From: Apodemus sylvaticus
Lineage: Eukaryota > Chordata > Mammalia > Rodentia > Muridae
Direction of reading: 5' to 3'
Assembly: GCF_947179515.1 (NCBI RefSeq)
Contig: NC_067495.1
Span: 65,025,411 to 65,089,410 of the forward strand
Length of the DNA stretch: 64,000 bases
Below, piece by piece: positions 11,113-23,649 of this stretch. A model generated the notes under the pieces. It did not search any database, was not told the origin of the DNA, and saw only the letters and a program-made list of their open reading frames with translations. The stretch's first letter is position 1. The number at the start of each line of letters is the position of its first letter. The translations under genes and the position numbers were made by a program.

Positions 11113-11404
11113 GAGTAAGAAAGAAAGAAGAATGAGCACTCAGTTAACTTGGAGGAATTACTCAAAAAGCAAATCAAGTTGTAAACATAATCCAAGTTGC
11201 AAGGGTTTCTTGAAATTTCCTCAAGTTAGGAGCAACAGCAGCAGAACATCTGTGATGTTATCATGTGAGGACAGACCAGAGGAAAGTTTCAACCACAGGT
11301 CTGGATTCCACTAGTTTATCAGCAGCACGTGCTTATAACCCCACTTCCTAGGAAATGAACCTCAGGTAATTAAAAAACCATAACTGAACATATTCAACTA
11401 GTGT

Positions 11405-11962
11405 TGTATTCCTGTGATAGGCCTGGTGTGTTCCTGTACAGAGCCATAATGGGGTGTCAGGCCGCAAGGTAGGAACTTGACATTGGCCAAGGATAAGGGC
11501 TTAGGGCAGGAATCTGACATTAGGACATATTAGGGAAGTAGGTTACAGTAGGAATTTTTATCCTAGGGTGGAGTGCTAAGAGTGTACTAGAAGTTGGTCA
11601 AGGTGAACTTCTCCCAGTCTAAGTAGAGCAGGATTCCTGAGCTAGTCAGGATCCTGCCCCACCTAGGGTGGATAAGCTCAGAGTGAAGGTTAAGCTCTTT
11701 GTGCCTCCAGGTCTACGAATTCCTGAATTAAGCAAGTGCCCCACCCAGCTGCCTGAGCAGTAGAGCCAAGGTCCTCCAGAAGACTTCCCCAGAACTCAGC
11801 CCGGAGTCTGGGGGGGAAGGGCTTGCACAAACTGTTAAAAGGTCTGACCTTCATTAAAGTTGGGGCCTCCATCCGTAAACTATCGTCCTGGCCTCCTTCT
11901 TTTCATCCCTTCCCCATCCATCCCTCAGCTTCTGTTCCAGGAACCCCGTTCGTAGCAGCTAC
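11405..11962 (+). mobile_element. Probable solo ERV LTR
   Basis: A ~550-bp block unlike its neighbours. A distal polyadenylation-type ATTAAA at 11,853-11,858 is followed by ttggggcctccatccgtaaa and a pyrimidine-rich end with aggaaccccgttcgtagcag, a U5-like ending I associate with rodent ERVK LTRs. No second LTR or internal region nearby. Exact ends and family were not determined. Confidence 0.45.
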
Positions 11963-12300
11963 AGAATACAACATGTTCCTCAGTTGTAACAGTGACAAAA
12001 CACCTCAATCAACTTAAGAGGAAGGATTTATTCTCCTGCAGTTTCAGTCCACTGTCACATGGTCCCATTGCTTTGTGTCTACGGTGACATAATATATCTT
12101 AGCAGGAGTATGTGGTAGAGAGTTAACCACTTCAAGCAGCTGGGAAGCAGGAAGGGGAGAGGATGGGAGGGAGGGGACAGAGAGGAGGGAGGGAAGAGCC
12201 TGTAAAGTTAATAGGCCCTCCCAGGCATTCCCCTGCATATCTAACTTCCTTTCCTGAAGTTCCATTCCCAAAAGGCCTGCTCTCTTTCAACAGTCCAGGA
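11963..12300. repeat. Old medium-reiteration repeat, unclassified
   Basis: aacagtgacaaaacacctca, then gaggaaggatttattctcct and cagtttcagtccactgtcac resemble the opening of the URR1/RMER-like repeats elsewhere in the window, but older. A purine-rich patch (gggaggatgggagggagggg) lies near 12,155. Confidence 0.35.
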
Positions 12301-12574
12301 GGCTACTCACCATGTCTTTAATTTGCAGGGGCTACAAGAGAGCTTTATGATCTACAGAAATCTACCAAGTGATCTCTGATGTAGGATTAGATCTTCCCTT
12401 ATGGATAAAATGCTGTAACAGCAGTACCTATTTCAAAGGAGTCTCTAGGCCACTGCCCTGCATGGTTACTTCTGCTTTAGTTGCACTTTCTTTTCAATCT
12501 CCTGCTTTGAAAACTGTGTTGTTATATAATAGGAAAAAAATGACTCCAAGGGGGTCTATCACTGATTCAATGCA

Positions 12575-12593
12575 TGCGTGCGTGCGTGCGTGC

Positions 12594-12643
<50 letters not shown>
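12575..12643. repeat. (TGCG)n(TG)n compound microsatellite
   Basis: About 26 bp of TGCG units pass directly into about 45 bp of TG. The TGCG part keeps a CpG every 4 bp. Confidence 0.95.
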
Positions 12644-12645
<2 letters not shown>

Positions 12646-12768
12646 TAGACAGTGGATAGCTTGCAGGAGTTAGTTCTCTCCTTGCACCTTGTAGGTTCTG
12701 GAGACTGAACTCAGCCATCAGGATTGGCGACAGGGACGTTTATTGCCCATGCCTCTCACTAGCCCAGT
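12644..12768 (-). mobile_element. B3-like SINE remnant
   Basis: ggagttagttctctccttgc, then tggagactgaactcagccat and a degenerate head near 12,755 match the antisense middle and head of a B3. The adjacent TG microsatellite probably grew in this SINE. Confidence 0.55.
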
Positions 12769-13376
12769 TTTCATCTTTTAAAAAAATTGTGATGCACACA
12801 TTTCCCCCCCACCATTTACTATTTGGCTTTTGCACAGAAGTGTTTGTGTACTTTATTTATTTTACTGTGACTTTATGCTCTAAATTAAGTGTATTTCATT
12901 GTTAAAATTCTGAAAAATTCACAAATGTCAAAACTAAGCAAAGGGGTAACTCAGAATTACCAACCGCCATTCTGATGGATTTGTATATTTTTCTCTACAT
13001 ATTCTTGTACTGATTTGTAATATTTTGAGTTGAGTATTTTTTTATAGCACTAAAAATTCTTCCAAAATGGTATTTTATTTAGATAGGAATACTTTATTTA
13101 CATTTAAGCTTAAAGCTTTAAAATTATTTTTTGAGAATTTCTTATGTAAATACTGTATTTAGATCACTTCCATCCTTTCCTCAACCTGTACCTCCTCCCA
13201 CTGAAGAGGGAGTGAGTGTAGAGACAGTGTAGAGACAATGTCTTTACCACTCCTTCTCAAATTCCTGACCTTTTATTCTTTAATTAGTGTTGGGGTGTGG
13301 GCGCCTGTGTAGAAATACAACCTGCTGAGTCCATTTAGTGTTGATGTTCATATGTATATGTGTTTAGGGCTGAACA
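12769..13376. other. AT-rich intergenic DNA
   Basis: No gene or confident repeat. 12,830-13,030 has the texture of very old L1 but could not be assigned. Confidence 0.35.
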
Positions 13377-14770
13377 CTAAATCTTGTGTTCACACACACA
13401 CAACACAGGGCGAAGAGAGGATCTCCTAATAAGTAAATAGAATCTAGTACTATGGAGAGATAAAGGAGAAACTAGAATAAGCGGACTAAATGGGGAAAGG
13501 AAGAAGAACAAGGTCAAACGGGGATTATGGGGAGGGACAACATTAAAGCCCTTTGAAAAACCATATGGAAACCTACTACTGTAGAAGCTTCCTAAAATAT
13601 ATACATAAGAAAGGAATTCCAACAGAGTCACTATATAATGGGTGAGACAAGGCCCGAACTGAACACTTTACGTCACCAAGTAAAATCTTCAGTGTCAGGA
13701 ATGGATTACATTTTGAGTCACTGGCCAAGGGAGTTCTAGGGTCTTTCCCTAAATATTACAGACTATTGCAGAAACTACTGGTTGCTCTCCATGAGTTGAG
13801 GGTAAGGTTTTATTGCTGAAGACATTACTTACATCATCGAACATGAGAAAATTGAGCTGGAGCCCAACTAGAAGTTCACCATTACTGACGGACTGATTAG
13901 TGTTCATGGTGCTGGAAGGTACTCTGCATGGTCCTGGAAGAAAAACGTAGGCATCAATTTGTAACCCAGCTACAAACTCTACAACCTGCTTATAAGATAT
14001 GCTGGTCCAACAGTGGCACAAATGTTTAGGAGTAACTAACCACTTTCTGATTGGATTTAAGGCCCACTACATGAGACAGAACCTATACAGGACACTGCTA
14101 AAGTGGCCTAGAAAGGTCATGGGCTTAGGGAAAAATCCAATACTACTACTCTAAGGAGCCCAGGAATAAAATGACCCTAATGACATACTGCTAGAGCCAT
14201 AGTTCATGCACCATTCTACCCTTAGCAGGGAAGCTTCTTTTGCAATATACGAAAATTAACAGAGACCTACGACTGGACAATGTGCAGAACGTGAGAGACT
14301 TTGGAGCACTCAGCTCTAAATAGGACGTCTTCATCAAGCCCTCCCTCCTCTGAAGGGAGACTGCTGCAACATGTATAGGCCTCTACAGGTCAAGCCAGAT
14401 GGGGTTCCAGTGCTGAGGAAAAAGTGGCCATGGAGTCCCACCCCTAAGCAAGCAGTTATTTGCAATTGATATTGACTGGCAAAGGGAAAATTCACTGGGT
14501 GTCAAGCACGATCCAGGGCAGATCCTATGCCTAGTAGTAGCTGGCCAACAAAGAACAAGTTCCACAGGGCATTTATGTGTGGGCGGTGGGGATGGGGCAT
14601 GGGGCTTCTGCTTTGTTTTGGCATTTTTTTTTTTTTTTTGTCTTACTGAGTTTGATTATTTTTTCATTTTTTGTTGGGTGAGTAGGGGCAGGATCTGGGG
14701 AAACTTTGGGAAAGGCCAAAAGATGACCAAAATATATTGAATGAGAAATTTTAACTAAAAGAGAAAAAAA
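13377..14770 (+). mobile_element. Lx-family L1 3'UTR (~1.4 kb)
   Basis: Several recognised Lx 3'UTR blocks occur in order: aagcttcctaaaatatatac (13,588), tttccctaaatattacagac (13,745), aagatatgctggtccaacag (13,995), ggatttaaggcccactacat (14,055), gagagactttggagcactca (14,291), gcaattgatattgactggca (14,462), agtagtagctggccaacaaa (14,533) and the terminal gaccaaaatatattgaatga (14,725). It contains no coding sequence. One of the longest single repeat remnants here. Confidence 0.75.
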
Positions 14771-14794
14771 ACCATAAAACAAAACCCCCAAGCT

Positions 14795-14876
14795 CTAGGA
14801 ATGTAGGTCATAGCTCATCAGTAGCCAGTTTTCCTACCATGTGCAAGGCCCCAAGTTCAAGCTCTAGTACCAAAAA
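14795..14876 (+). mobile_element. ID/B4-type SINE
   Basis: Diverged tRNA-like element: gtcatagctcatcagtagcc, ctaccatgtgcaaggcccca, gttcaagctctagtaccaaa followed by A-rich DNA. Confidence 0.55.
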
Positions 14877-15079
14877 ATGTTTTAATTAAAAACTGAGAAT
14901 AAGGGACACAATGAAAAGTATTCCTTCCGATATAATCTACCATATCCTTTGCTCCCACTTACCTACTTACAAAGTAAACACTGTCATTCATTCCTTTGGT
15001 AAATTTCAAGTACATATGCTTATGTTCAAGTAAAGATTTAGCACCCTCAATGATATGCAGTATCGAGCATGCATTTTAA

Positions 15080-15430
15080 CAAACATTTCCTGTTCACCTA
15101 ACAGTATACCATTGTCTTTACAGGTCAGTACATAGAACATTTCCTCATTCGTTATAGACTCATTGTATAATACAACAATTTATTTAATGGGTACTTTGAC
15201 GAACATCTGTTTTGTTATTATGAACAAGACTTTAGTGAATGACTTGGTATACATGTTTTTCAAACATATACAAACATTAGCCTATCCGTGAGATGTTTTC
15301 AGAAGCAAAACTGCCAGGTTACCGTCTATATGCACTCATAATCTGACAAGAACTTATACTGCCTTCAATAAACATACCAAATTACACTGTTACCAACAAT
15401 GCCTAACAGCTTCCTTCCCAGAGCCCTGGT
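15080..15430 (-). mobile_element. Ancient L1/HAL1-like 3' fragment
   Basis: Antisense pattern typical of pre-rodent L1: tgttattatgaacaagactt, atgttttcagaagcaaaact, then ttacactgttaccaacaatg. Strongly diverged. Confidence 0.45.
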
Positions 15431-16345
15431 AATGTATTTTGCCAAACATTTTGTCACTAAAGTTGGGAAAATAATAGTTGCATTTCTTTTAAATTAGTTA
15501 TTTTTGGGTTTCCAGTTTATAATAATTCTCTTCCCTGCCATAGTTTCAGATCTAAATGCAGTCCAACAGAAATCTGATTGTCTGAAAATGAAGAAAACTC
15601 CAAGAAGACTCTACTTTGTGACTTTCTTTTAAGCTCCTTTGGGCTTCTACCATCTGTTGGTTTAAGAGTTGAGGAAAGCCACCCATGACTGCCAGAGTCT
15701 ATGTCAAGGAAGTGAGTAAGATACTTCTGGGGAAATGGTAGACCAGAAGGTGCCTTCATATAAATTACAAAGGACAGAATTAGAGAAAGAGAACCCAGAC
15801 ACTAGTCCAAAGAGACTACACATCTTCATCCACAAAGGATGAGGAAACCTGAGCTGTGCAAAGACAGGCAACAAATAGCTGTGGCTCACTAGAAGAGGGA
15901 GGTGCGACACACCACTTCCTAAAACATTTTCTTCTTTTCTCAGTAGGAGTGGGAACTGAAAAGGCTGCTCAACAAGAGTCCCAAATAAAACCAGAAGATT
16001 TACTAAAAGATATGTAAATTGTAACACATAAACACAAGCAACATAAAGCAAGGCCACAAGACTATCCCAACAAGATCATAATTCTTCAACTACAGAGCTC
16101 AAACAGACTGACAGGTAAAAGGCTGGATAAAAATTCCAAAAGTTTACTGGTAAGAATGACTGATGACCTGAAAGAGGATACGAACAAGCAGATGGATTTA
16201 ATGTAGGATGTGGGAAATAAAGACGCGAGGAAACATTGAGGAGAAAGTCAGCAAAACTGATGAGGATATCAGCAACGTGGGCAAAAGGACAGGAATACAG
16301 AAGAAAGAATCTGCAAGAAACTACAATCTCCATGGCACACATATA
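15431..16345. other. Intergenic DNA, nothing recognised
   Basis: No repeats or coding exons could be supported; open frames here are short and have no recognised similarity. Confidence 0.35.
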
Positions 16346-16442
<97 letters not shown>

Positions 16443-16444
16443 CA
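16346..16444. repeat. (CA)n(CACG)n compound microsatellite
   Basis: About 45 bp of CA pass into about 13 units of CACG. Like the array at 12,575, one half carries a CpG in each 4-bp unit. Confidence 0.95.
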
Positions 16445-17665
16445 GGCTGGAGAGCTTTCAGGACGGTGACAAAGATGATGAGAGAACTGTGACCTATGAT
16501 ACAAAAGGAAGAGCAGAAGAGAGCAGCAATAAGCCAGAAGAAGTCTCGGTCTTGTTCCCAGCTGGCTCAAGGAGTCTCACATGAGGAGTGATTTCCATTT
16601 TGAATTAACAGATATCGATGAGTAGGCAGACTGATGCTGGGGATGAGTAACAAGTAAAATGTTTCTGGCAATCTTCAAAATGAAATCTGTCTCATGTGAA
16701 ATAAGCTGAATATAGAACTACAAACCGGAGGATGAAAACTTATACTTCAGTTGGAGAAAGCTCTGTCCAAGGGCATGGTTCTTATTCTGCATGACCTCCA
16801 GGGGAAAACACAACTGAAATTCTGGTGGGGTGTGTCAGGTGACACTTATAGTGCTCTAAGAAAGAGATACTCAAATGTGTATGTATGGGAATGTCTCTGA
16901 GAACATCAATAAATGCTCCTGGGACTTTAGGAGGATAAAGCTAGAAGTCCTAAGATAGTTTAAGGAGGTAAATTAAGAGAACTATTTCATTTTCATAGGT
17001 CCTTCCAAAATTTCAATGGTAGAAAGTTTTATGTCTACTAAGTAAAATGCTCTCCAAGTCACACTAAAAAGAAAATCCCAAGTAATTGTGTCTCCACAGT
17101 GTGTAGCTTCAGAATGAAATAGAGTAACCCTTCAGGTCACTTGTAATCCTTTAATAAAAAACGCGTGTCCCAAGTTTGTACTTGTTATCTTTGTGTAAAT
17201 AGCCATCGATCGATCCTGTTGCCAATATGTAAAACCTATGTGTGGTCCTCCTACTTTAGATGGGCAGCCCGCCAGACTACAGACCTGGGAGGCCCTGAGC
17301 TGTTCGTTAAGCTGGACTGGGTTTTGCCCATGTTTGCCTAAGTTTAGAAATAAGACAGGACAGAGATTTCCACTGAGAATATCCCAAGGAACCTTTATCT
17401 TCTAGGCCCTGTGATACAGGATGTTGAGATAGCCTTTTCCTTCAGATGGTTAACAGGAAAAGGCAAACCTGACTGGCTGAGAAAGTGTTTGGTATTACCT
17501 CATCTTGTAACTACTGAAACTGTGTTAGGCCACAGTGCCCAAATGTACTGTCACTGAATTATAGGCTTATGTTAATTTTGGCTGCTATTATGAACCACTA
17601 TACACTAGATGACATGTAAATAATAAAAATGCCATTCTAGTACAAAGTCAAAGTTATGAACAAGA
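16445..17665. other. Intergenic DNA, nothing recognised
   Basis: Apparently low-repeat sequence. No exon or SINE was recognised. Confidence 0.35.
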
Positions 17666-17965
17666 AACAGCAGCTATGTCTCCCAATTACTTCATAAATG
17701 GGAGTCAGACAAGCTATTTCACTGCCTACCACTGGCTACTAGTCAGGCTTGTCATCACAGCAAAGCTCAAGGATACAATGTCAGTGTTGGGGGCTGGAAG
17801 TCCGAGATCACAGCGACACTGCAGCTGGGATCTGATGAGGATTTTCTTCCAGGCTGCAAACTGTCAACATCTCGTATATGTACATAGGAGGAGCTGGCTC
17901 TCTGGCCTATTGATGTGAGGGAGATATTCCAATTCTCAAGGGTGACACATTCATGACTTAATTAC
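17666..17965 (+). repeat. Possible ancient medium-reiteration repeat
   Basis: gtgttgggggctggaagtcc, gagatcacagcgacactgca, then gatctgatgaggattttctt and ctctggcctattgatgtgag recall eutherian repeats with the ggaagtccaagatcaaggtg core. The family could not be fixed. Confidence 0.35.
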
Positions 17966-18269
17966 TTCCTTGATATTCATAAATAAGTACATTCATGACT
18001 TATTTCTTCAATATACAGAACTAAGTGCCATCACATTACAGATTAGCTTTCAATATGAATACTCAGTCTATGACAAGGCCACACAGTTTCTGATTAAAAA
18101 CATTTTAGACAATGGGGTGCTTGTTTGGAATTCTTCACAGAGATGTATATTAGCTCACTCTTGGAGCTATGACATGGAAAAGATCACTCAAGTAAAAGCA
18201 GAACTCAGGATGCCTAAAAACTACAAGTCTATAAGCTGCACATTTTAGAATATAAAAAAATACTACACT

Positions 18270-18405
18270 GAAGCTGGGCTGCTGGATCAGTAGGTATAGT
18301 GTTTGCTGTACAAGTGTGAGGGCCTGAGATTGAGTCCCTGGAGCTCACATAAAGCCTAGCGTAGTAGCATGCATCTCTAATCTCAGTGCCCCTAGAGCAA
18401 AAAAG
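18270..18405 (+). mobile_element. B4 (ID-B1 composite) SINE
   Basis: ID-like head gctggatcagtaggtatagt, then gtacaagtgtgagggcctga, followed by a B1-like right half (gcatgcatctctaatctcag). Directly upstream of a younger B1 in the same orientation. Confidence 0.65.
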
Positions 18406-18418
18406 GAAGAAGAAAACC

Positions 18419-18566
18419 AAGCTGGGCGGTGGTGGCACATGCCTGTAATCTCAGCACTCTGGGAGGCAGAGGCAGGCGGATTTCTGAGTTGGAGGCCAGC
18501 CTGGTCTACAGAGTGAGTTCCAGGACAGCCAGGGCTATACAGAGACACCCTGTCTCAAAAAACCAA
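18419..18566 (+). mobile_element. B1 SINE
   Basis: Near-complete B1: gctgggcggtggtggcacat, ggaggccagcctggtctaca, agggctatacagagacaccc, with a short mixed A-rich tail. Confidence 0.95.
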
Positions 18567-18850
18567 ATGAGAAAGAAAATCTCCAGAAGCTCACAAGTCA
18601 GCTGATGTAGTGCACACAGCAACAAAAATACAAGACTCTGTATGATGATGGGAAGGACAGATAACTGAGGATCCGCCCACAGCACACTCACACAAATGTG
18701 CAATACTTGCCCGTGGTGGGGATAGAGGAAAACATGTAATTTTGACCACTGGCACATCTGGGCACATGCGTCTGCAAAAACACATGTATATTCAAACATA
18801 CAGAGAAACACTGCTAAAGATGAGTCATACCAACATGAATCAAGCAGTTC

Positions 18851-19010
18851 AGTGGCCTTGGTAGTGTACACCTTTAATCCCAGCACTCAGGAGGTGGACC
18901 TCTGTGAGTTTGTGGGCAGCGTGGTTTAATACTGGGTTCCTGGACAGCCTGAGCTATATAGTGAGACCCTGTCATAAAATAAAACAAAACAAAAAAAAAA
19001 AGAAAGAAAG
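18851..19010 (+). mobile_element. B1 SINE, diverged
   Basis: tggtagtgtacacctttaat, cccagcactcaggaggtgga, agtgagaccctgtcataaaa with a (AAAAC)/(AAAG) tail. Confidence 0.85.
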
Positions 19011-19074
19011 GAAGAAAGGATCAAACACTTACGACCCACAATCACTTTATTAATGGTGGGGAGGGGATTGCTAC

Positions 19075-19225
19075 CTCCCTATCTCCTTCACTTCCTTCAG
19101 GGGTCTCTAGCCCAGGCTAGCCTGGAATTCCCTATTTAGGCAAACATGACTTTGAACCTCTAATCTTCTTGCCTCAACCTCTACAATGCTGGGATTAAAA
19201 ATATGTGTCACCACACTGGGGTTTA
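19075..19225 (-). mobile_element. Old B1 SINE
   Basis: Antisense B1: ggctagcctggaattcccta, acaatgctgggattaaaaat, tgtgtcaccacactgg. Heavily diverged. Confidence 0.65.
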
Positions 19226-19277
19226 TGTGGGCTCAGGCCTCATAAATTCTAGCATTATGCATTCCAGCCCTTTTTAA

Positions 19278-19410
19278 TTTTTTTTTTCTTTTTGAGACAG
19301 GATCTCTCTATGTAGCTAAGGCCAGCTTTGAACTTTGAGTGAGCCTCCTGCCCCAAACTCAACCTGGAGTGCTTCAGTTACAGGGATCCACCACCATGCC
19401 CAGCTTGTGT
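19278..19410 (-). mobile_element. Old B1 SINE
   Basis: T-rich tail then gagacaggatctctctatgt, aaggccagctttgaactttg, and ccaccaccatgcccagctt. Confidence 0.75.
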
Positions 19411-21980
19411 TCCTTTCTAAGGGTTATTTACTGTTTGCTTGTTTTATACATTATAAATATCATTCTTTGTTTTGTTTTATTTAATTTAATTTTATTTTGT
19501 CCATGATGGTACAACTAAAAGGAAAAACTAAGAAAAAGGTAATGTTATGGGGCACTTTCATATCTCATACTCATTCTTCACTGGATCTAAAAAAGCCATA
19601 AAGACACAATATTGGCAATATATATTTATTCATTCAAAAGTCATGAATGAAGCCTCTACAGCCAGTCTAAACAGGAAAATTTAATCAGCAACCAAACATA
19701 TACTAAAGATAACAACAAAAGTCACCTTAGTACAATTGACCTAGTGAGCAGAGAAAAGCAAAAATCATAGCAAAGAAATAAGTATACAAAAAGAACAAAA
19801 TGCAATTTTTAAAAAGAATACTAAAAATCAAGATAAATGAGAACTGTGTGTTTGGATGTGGATTCCCATTTGAAGTAACATGGTCAGAGATAGGCCACAT
19901 TATAAAATGACATTTAATCAAAGACTTGAGAGGTCAGGAAAACAGGCCTGTGATATAACCCGAGAAAGAATGCCCCCAAGAAAAAAAAGAGCAGAGTGCA
20001 AGAAAGCTTTGACTTTAGGCTCAGTAAGATGGTCACCACAGACAGGGGGAGGAGGAGGAAAGGGAGCACCACGAGAACATCTAAGAAAAGACACTGGTAC
20101 CCGAATCACAGACAGATTTACAGCAAGTGTAAGGCGCCCTGATTACCACGTTGTTTTTCAGCTGAGGCATTCATTTGCTTTGACTCTATGTTTGTTTATG
20201 TCAAAGTCCCAGGGATTGATCCCAGACACCTATGCATGCTGGCAGCATTGTACTGGAGCTGTATCCACAGCCCCTGACTACATGTTCAGTAGAAGTACTA
20301 AGTACTCCAACTTCTGGGTCCTCAGTGTGGACAAGAGAAGGATAAAGCAGGGAGAGAATTCGCATAACGCAGATACTAGCCATTAGGCAGCTTTCTGTAA
20401 AACTTACCTAAGATAAATAACCAAAAAGGAGGAACAGCTAGTTTATTCTGGCTTGGTTTCAGGTTTTAACAGGCACTGGCCTGGTAGGTTTTGGATTATG
20501 GTGACATACTATAGCATGGCAGGTGTACATAGGCAGGAGGCCTGCTTCACTCATGATAGTCAAGAAGCAGGAGGTCACTGTCACTTTCAAAGGCTTAACT
20601 TCCTTCTCGGCCTAATACTCCTAATAGTTCCACCCTCCCAGTCTCCCAGTGGTTCCACAGCAGGACACCAAGCAGTCAGTACATGGGTCTTCAGAAGTGA
20701 CTCAAGATCCAAATTATGATACATAATGATAAATATGATAAGTCTTACATAATGTAAGACATCTGAAGAATTAACATCATGTGTGACAAAACAATGTGGG
20801 TAGGGGCAGAAGCATGAAGAGAGTGAAGAGCTTGAAGACAGGGATGAAACCTAGGAAGATGTTCTCAGGCTCTGCATTCTTTACGACTCATTCAAAACCT
20901 GAGGCTTTGCTGTCCTTCTACTCCCTGAATACAGGTTAGATTTTGCTGAGGAAAGGGGCATGTATCAATTTGCACGAAGCAGTAAGTTACCCTTTATGCT
21001 TTGCCTTTAGTCAGGCCCAAGAGGCACACACAGGCCTACCGGACACAACCCACTAAGACTTGGGGCTTATAAAAATGAGAAAGTATCCAGAAATGTCACT
21101 CAGAGCAAGAAAAGTGACACCAGTAAGACTTACTACCATAACCTTCAAGTAGGGACTTGCTAACTGGCAAGATTCGAGAGTCCCATGGCCTACTTAGTCC
21201 AAACTGCTATATGGATCCCTACAGGTCCTAGAAAATGTTTCATTCTTGATTCTGATGCTAAGGAACAAAAAGCCATGCTACTTCAAGAAAAGGGAAGAAA
21301 TCTCTACTGCCAGCCATGTAAAGCCAACACTTGGACTTTACATGCTTAAACCAAAATGTTTTCTAAAATGTATTTAAGGAAAAAAAACCATCTCTTTGCA
21401 ATACACACACCTATCTACCTTCACACACATAGGTATGTATAAATATGTATAGATTCTTCCAGATAAATGTTTACTTTCACAATACTTGTAAGTTTCATGA
21501 CAGCAAAAGACTTCCTGTCTGTGAACTCCATATACAGAATATCAAACAAATGAAAACTTCAGGAGGGAGATTTGATTCACTGTCTATTTAAGGTCCTAAG
21601 GAATTCAAACTTGTGGCTGCACATAAACCGTAATAGTGCCTCCTCCACTAACATACACAAAAGCCAGGCACCTTGGTATATGGAGGGGTAGTTTTCTCCA
21701 CCAATATTTGGATCGCACTGATTCTCCTCTCTGCCTCTACTCTGTGCTCCAGGCACTATCTTCTTTCATTGTATCACTGGGCAGATTTGCTTGGCTTCTA
21801 TTTTACTAGAGTTCATTTGGAGGAAGTTTGGACATTCCACACCAATTCTGGGCTCTCCCTTTACAGTTCCTGACATCCGAGGGATGGCATGTAGATGGTT
21901 CTGTCCATACTGATGTGAACTCAAGTAGATTGTTGCACAATTGTTAAAGTAACTCTTTTTCTCCTGATGTTATTGCTATC
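19411..21980. other. Intergenic DNA with minor SINE traces
   Basis: A possible antisense ID head lies at 20,205-20,275 (ccagggattgatcccagaca; gagctgtatccacagcccct). 20,440-20,695 has the texture of an old medium-reiteration repeat (ttattctggcttggtttcag; agttccaccctcccagtctc). No gene was supported. The longest open frame, at 19,880-20,386, spans the ID trace. Confidence 0.35.
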
Positions 21981-21984
21981 TTGG

Positions 21985-22480
21985 AGGCTCACTCTAGCTC
22001 TTTCTGAACTTCGGCTGGCTGGTTCAACTGTTCTGCTGTTCTGGCTCAAACTCCTTTCCAAGCTGATTGATTAAATCGGGCTTCTCTCAGCTTCTCACTG
22101 AATTGCTCCTCTCGGCCTCAAACTAACTCTAGCAATTTGTTCTAATCTTCTGGCTTCTTCTTATTCTCTGCCTTGAATTGCCTCTGCAGGAACTCATGAA
22201 CAAACTCAAAGCACTGTCTCTGCACTCACTCAACTAAACTGCACCAAACTGATTGAACTGTCCTCCAATTAGATGTCACTTTCAAATACTGATGCTTCCT
22301 ACTATAAACTAACTTTACTTTCATTGTTTGGGATTGAAGGAATGTACTACGAGTATGTCTGGATTCCAGCCAGATGAATTAAAGGTGTATAGTCCCTTGC
22401 CAGAGCAGCCATGTTGCTGGATTAAAGCTTCTTTACACATGGTCCTTCTCTATTGACCTCCATAGATTGTCCTGCTTCTT
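21985..22480 (+). mobile_element. Rodent LTR-like repeat (RMER15-like?)
   Basis: Pyrimidine-rich series (ctcactctagctctttctga; gaactgtcctccaattagat) followed by ccagccagatgaattaaagg and catgttgctggattaaagct. This is a pattern I associate with a rodent LTR-class repeat; the family name is a guess. Confidence 0.35.
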
Positions 22481-23483
22481 AGCCACCATTCCTATCAATG
22501 TCACAAAGCAAGAGATCCATGTACTCATTAGATTTCAATAAGGACAGTTACAATACCTGACAATTGGTAGCCTACAGCACGGTGGCAGATATAAGAACTC
22601 TATTTTTGGACACTGGTTGCCCTTCATGCTCTACAGAAGTCTTCAAGCACTAGAATTTATGGAGTGACTCATAGAGAGCTGGGGCTTTAAGGAGTATCGT
22701 ATGCTCCTATACTGCCTAGCGCACAAAAGGCTATCCTGTAAGTCACCTACCTCTTCTGGGTGCACATGTGTAGCTCATCACTGTCTAGATGAAGTTCTCG
22801 GACATCGATGGGGGCACTGGGACATCTGGGCACTCTTCCCATTTAATCTAGTCATCCTCTGTGCTCCACTCTGCCACAAATAAAGCAAATCAATCTATTT
22901 TTGCCTTGTCCTCATTTGTAATATATATAACAAATGCACACCAAGCCACTTACTAGAAAACAGGGAAGTGTACCCTTAAATGTTGGTTCATTTTTGAGAA
23001 CAAACAGCACTCCAAACAGAAACTACTTGGATACTGTCCCCATACACACATTGGGAGAGGCATACTAGCCTTCATTTACACCATGATAATCCCAACATTT
23101 CCAAATACTTATTTTAAGTTATTTGAGGTGATCGCTGGCCGATAAGCACATCATCTCACTCAGGGAGCGAATTCTTAGACTGCTCATTTCATCTTACCTC
23201 TGTTTTCAGCAGGGCCCAGCATTTCCTGAATGAAGTCTAGGAACAATTTCTACCCACTTTAGAATCTAAAGTGACCCAAATTAGAATCCTTCCAGTTTTC
23301 CCCAGCCTTGTTCATGCTTGATGGTTCCTTCTTTTTCCCTCCTGCATCCTAGATTTTTCTCTATAATATATAATGTATAACGTATAATACATATTACATA
23401 ATATATATGACACATGCACACACACAGAGAGAGACAGTGTGGGTAACTGAGAATCCTATAGCCTGTTTGCTTTTAGAAGTCAG
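22481..23483. other. Intergenic DNA, AT-rich palindrome at 23,360
   Basis: No gene or repeat family recognised. 23,361-23,415 is a TATAAT/ATTATA-rich palindromic stretch followed by short CA and GA runs. Confidence 0.35.
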
Positions 23484-23649
23484 GACTTGAAGCAGGGCGG
23501 CAGTAGCAGCAGCAGCTCAAGCAGAAGGGCCACCACCAGTGGAACTAAGGCAACAGGGTCCTGGCAGGCCCTGCACTTGCTACCACTGGCCAGCCGGGCT
23601 GCAAGTGGCAGTGGAGTTACAGTGCTTTTCACAACACTGAAGCCACATC

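Noticed and set aside
19880..20386. 168-codon open frame, the longest not explained by a transposon body
   Set aside because: No recognisable domain, low-complexity glycine/arginine stretches, partly over an ID-like SINE trace, no plausible splice or promoter context; treated as chance.
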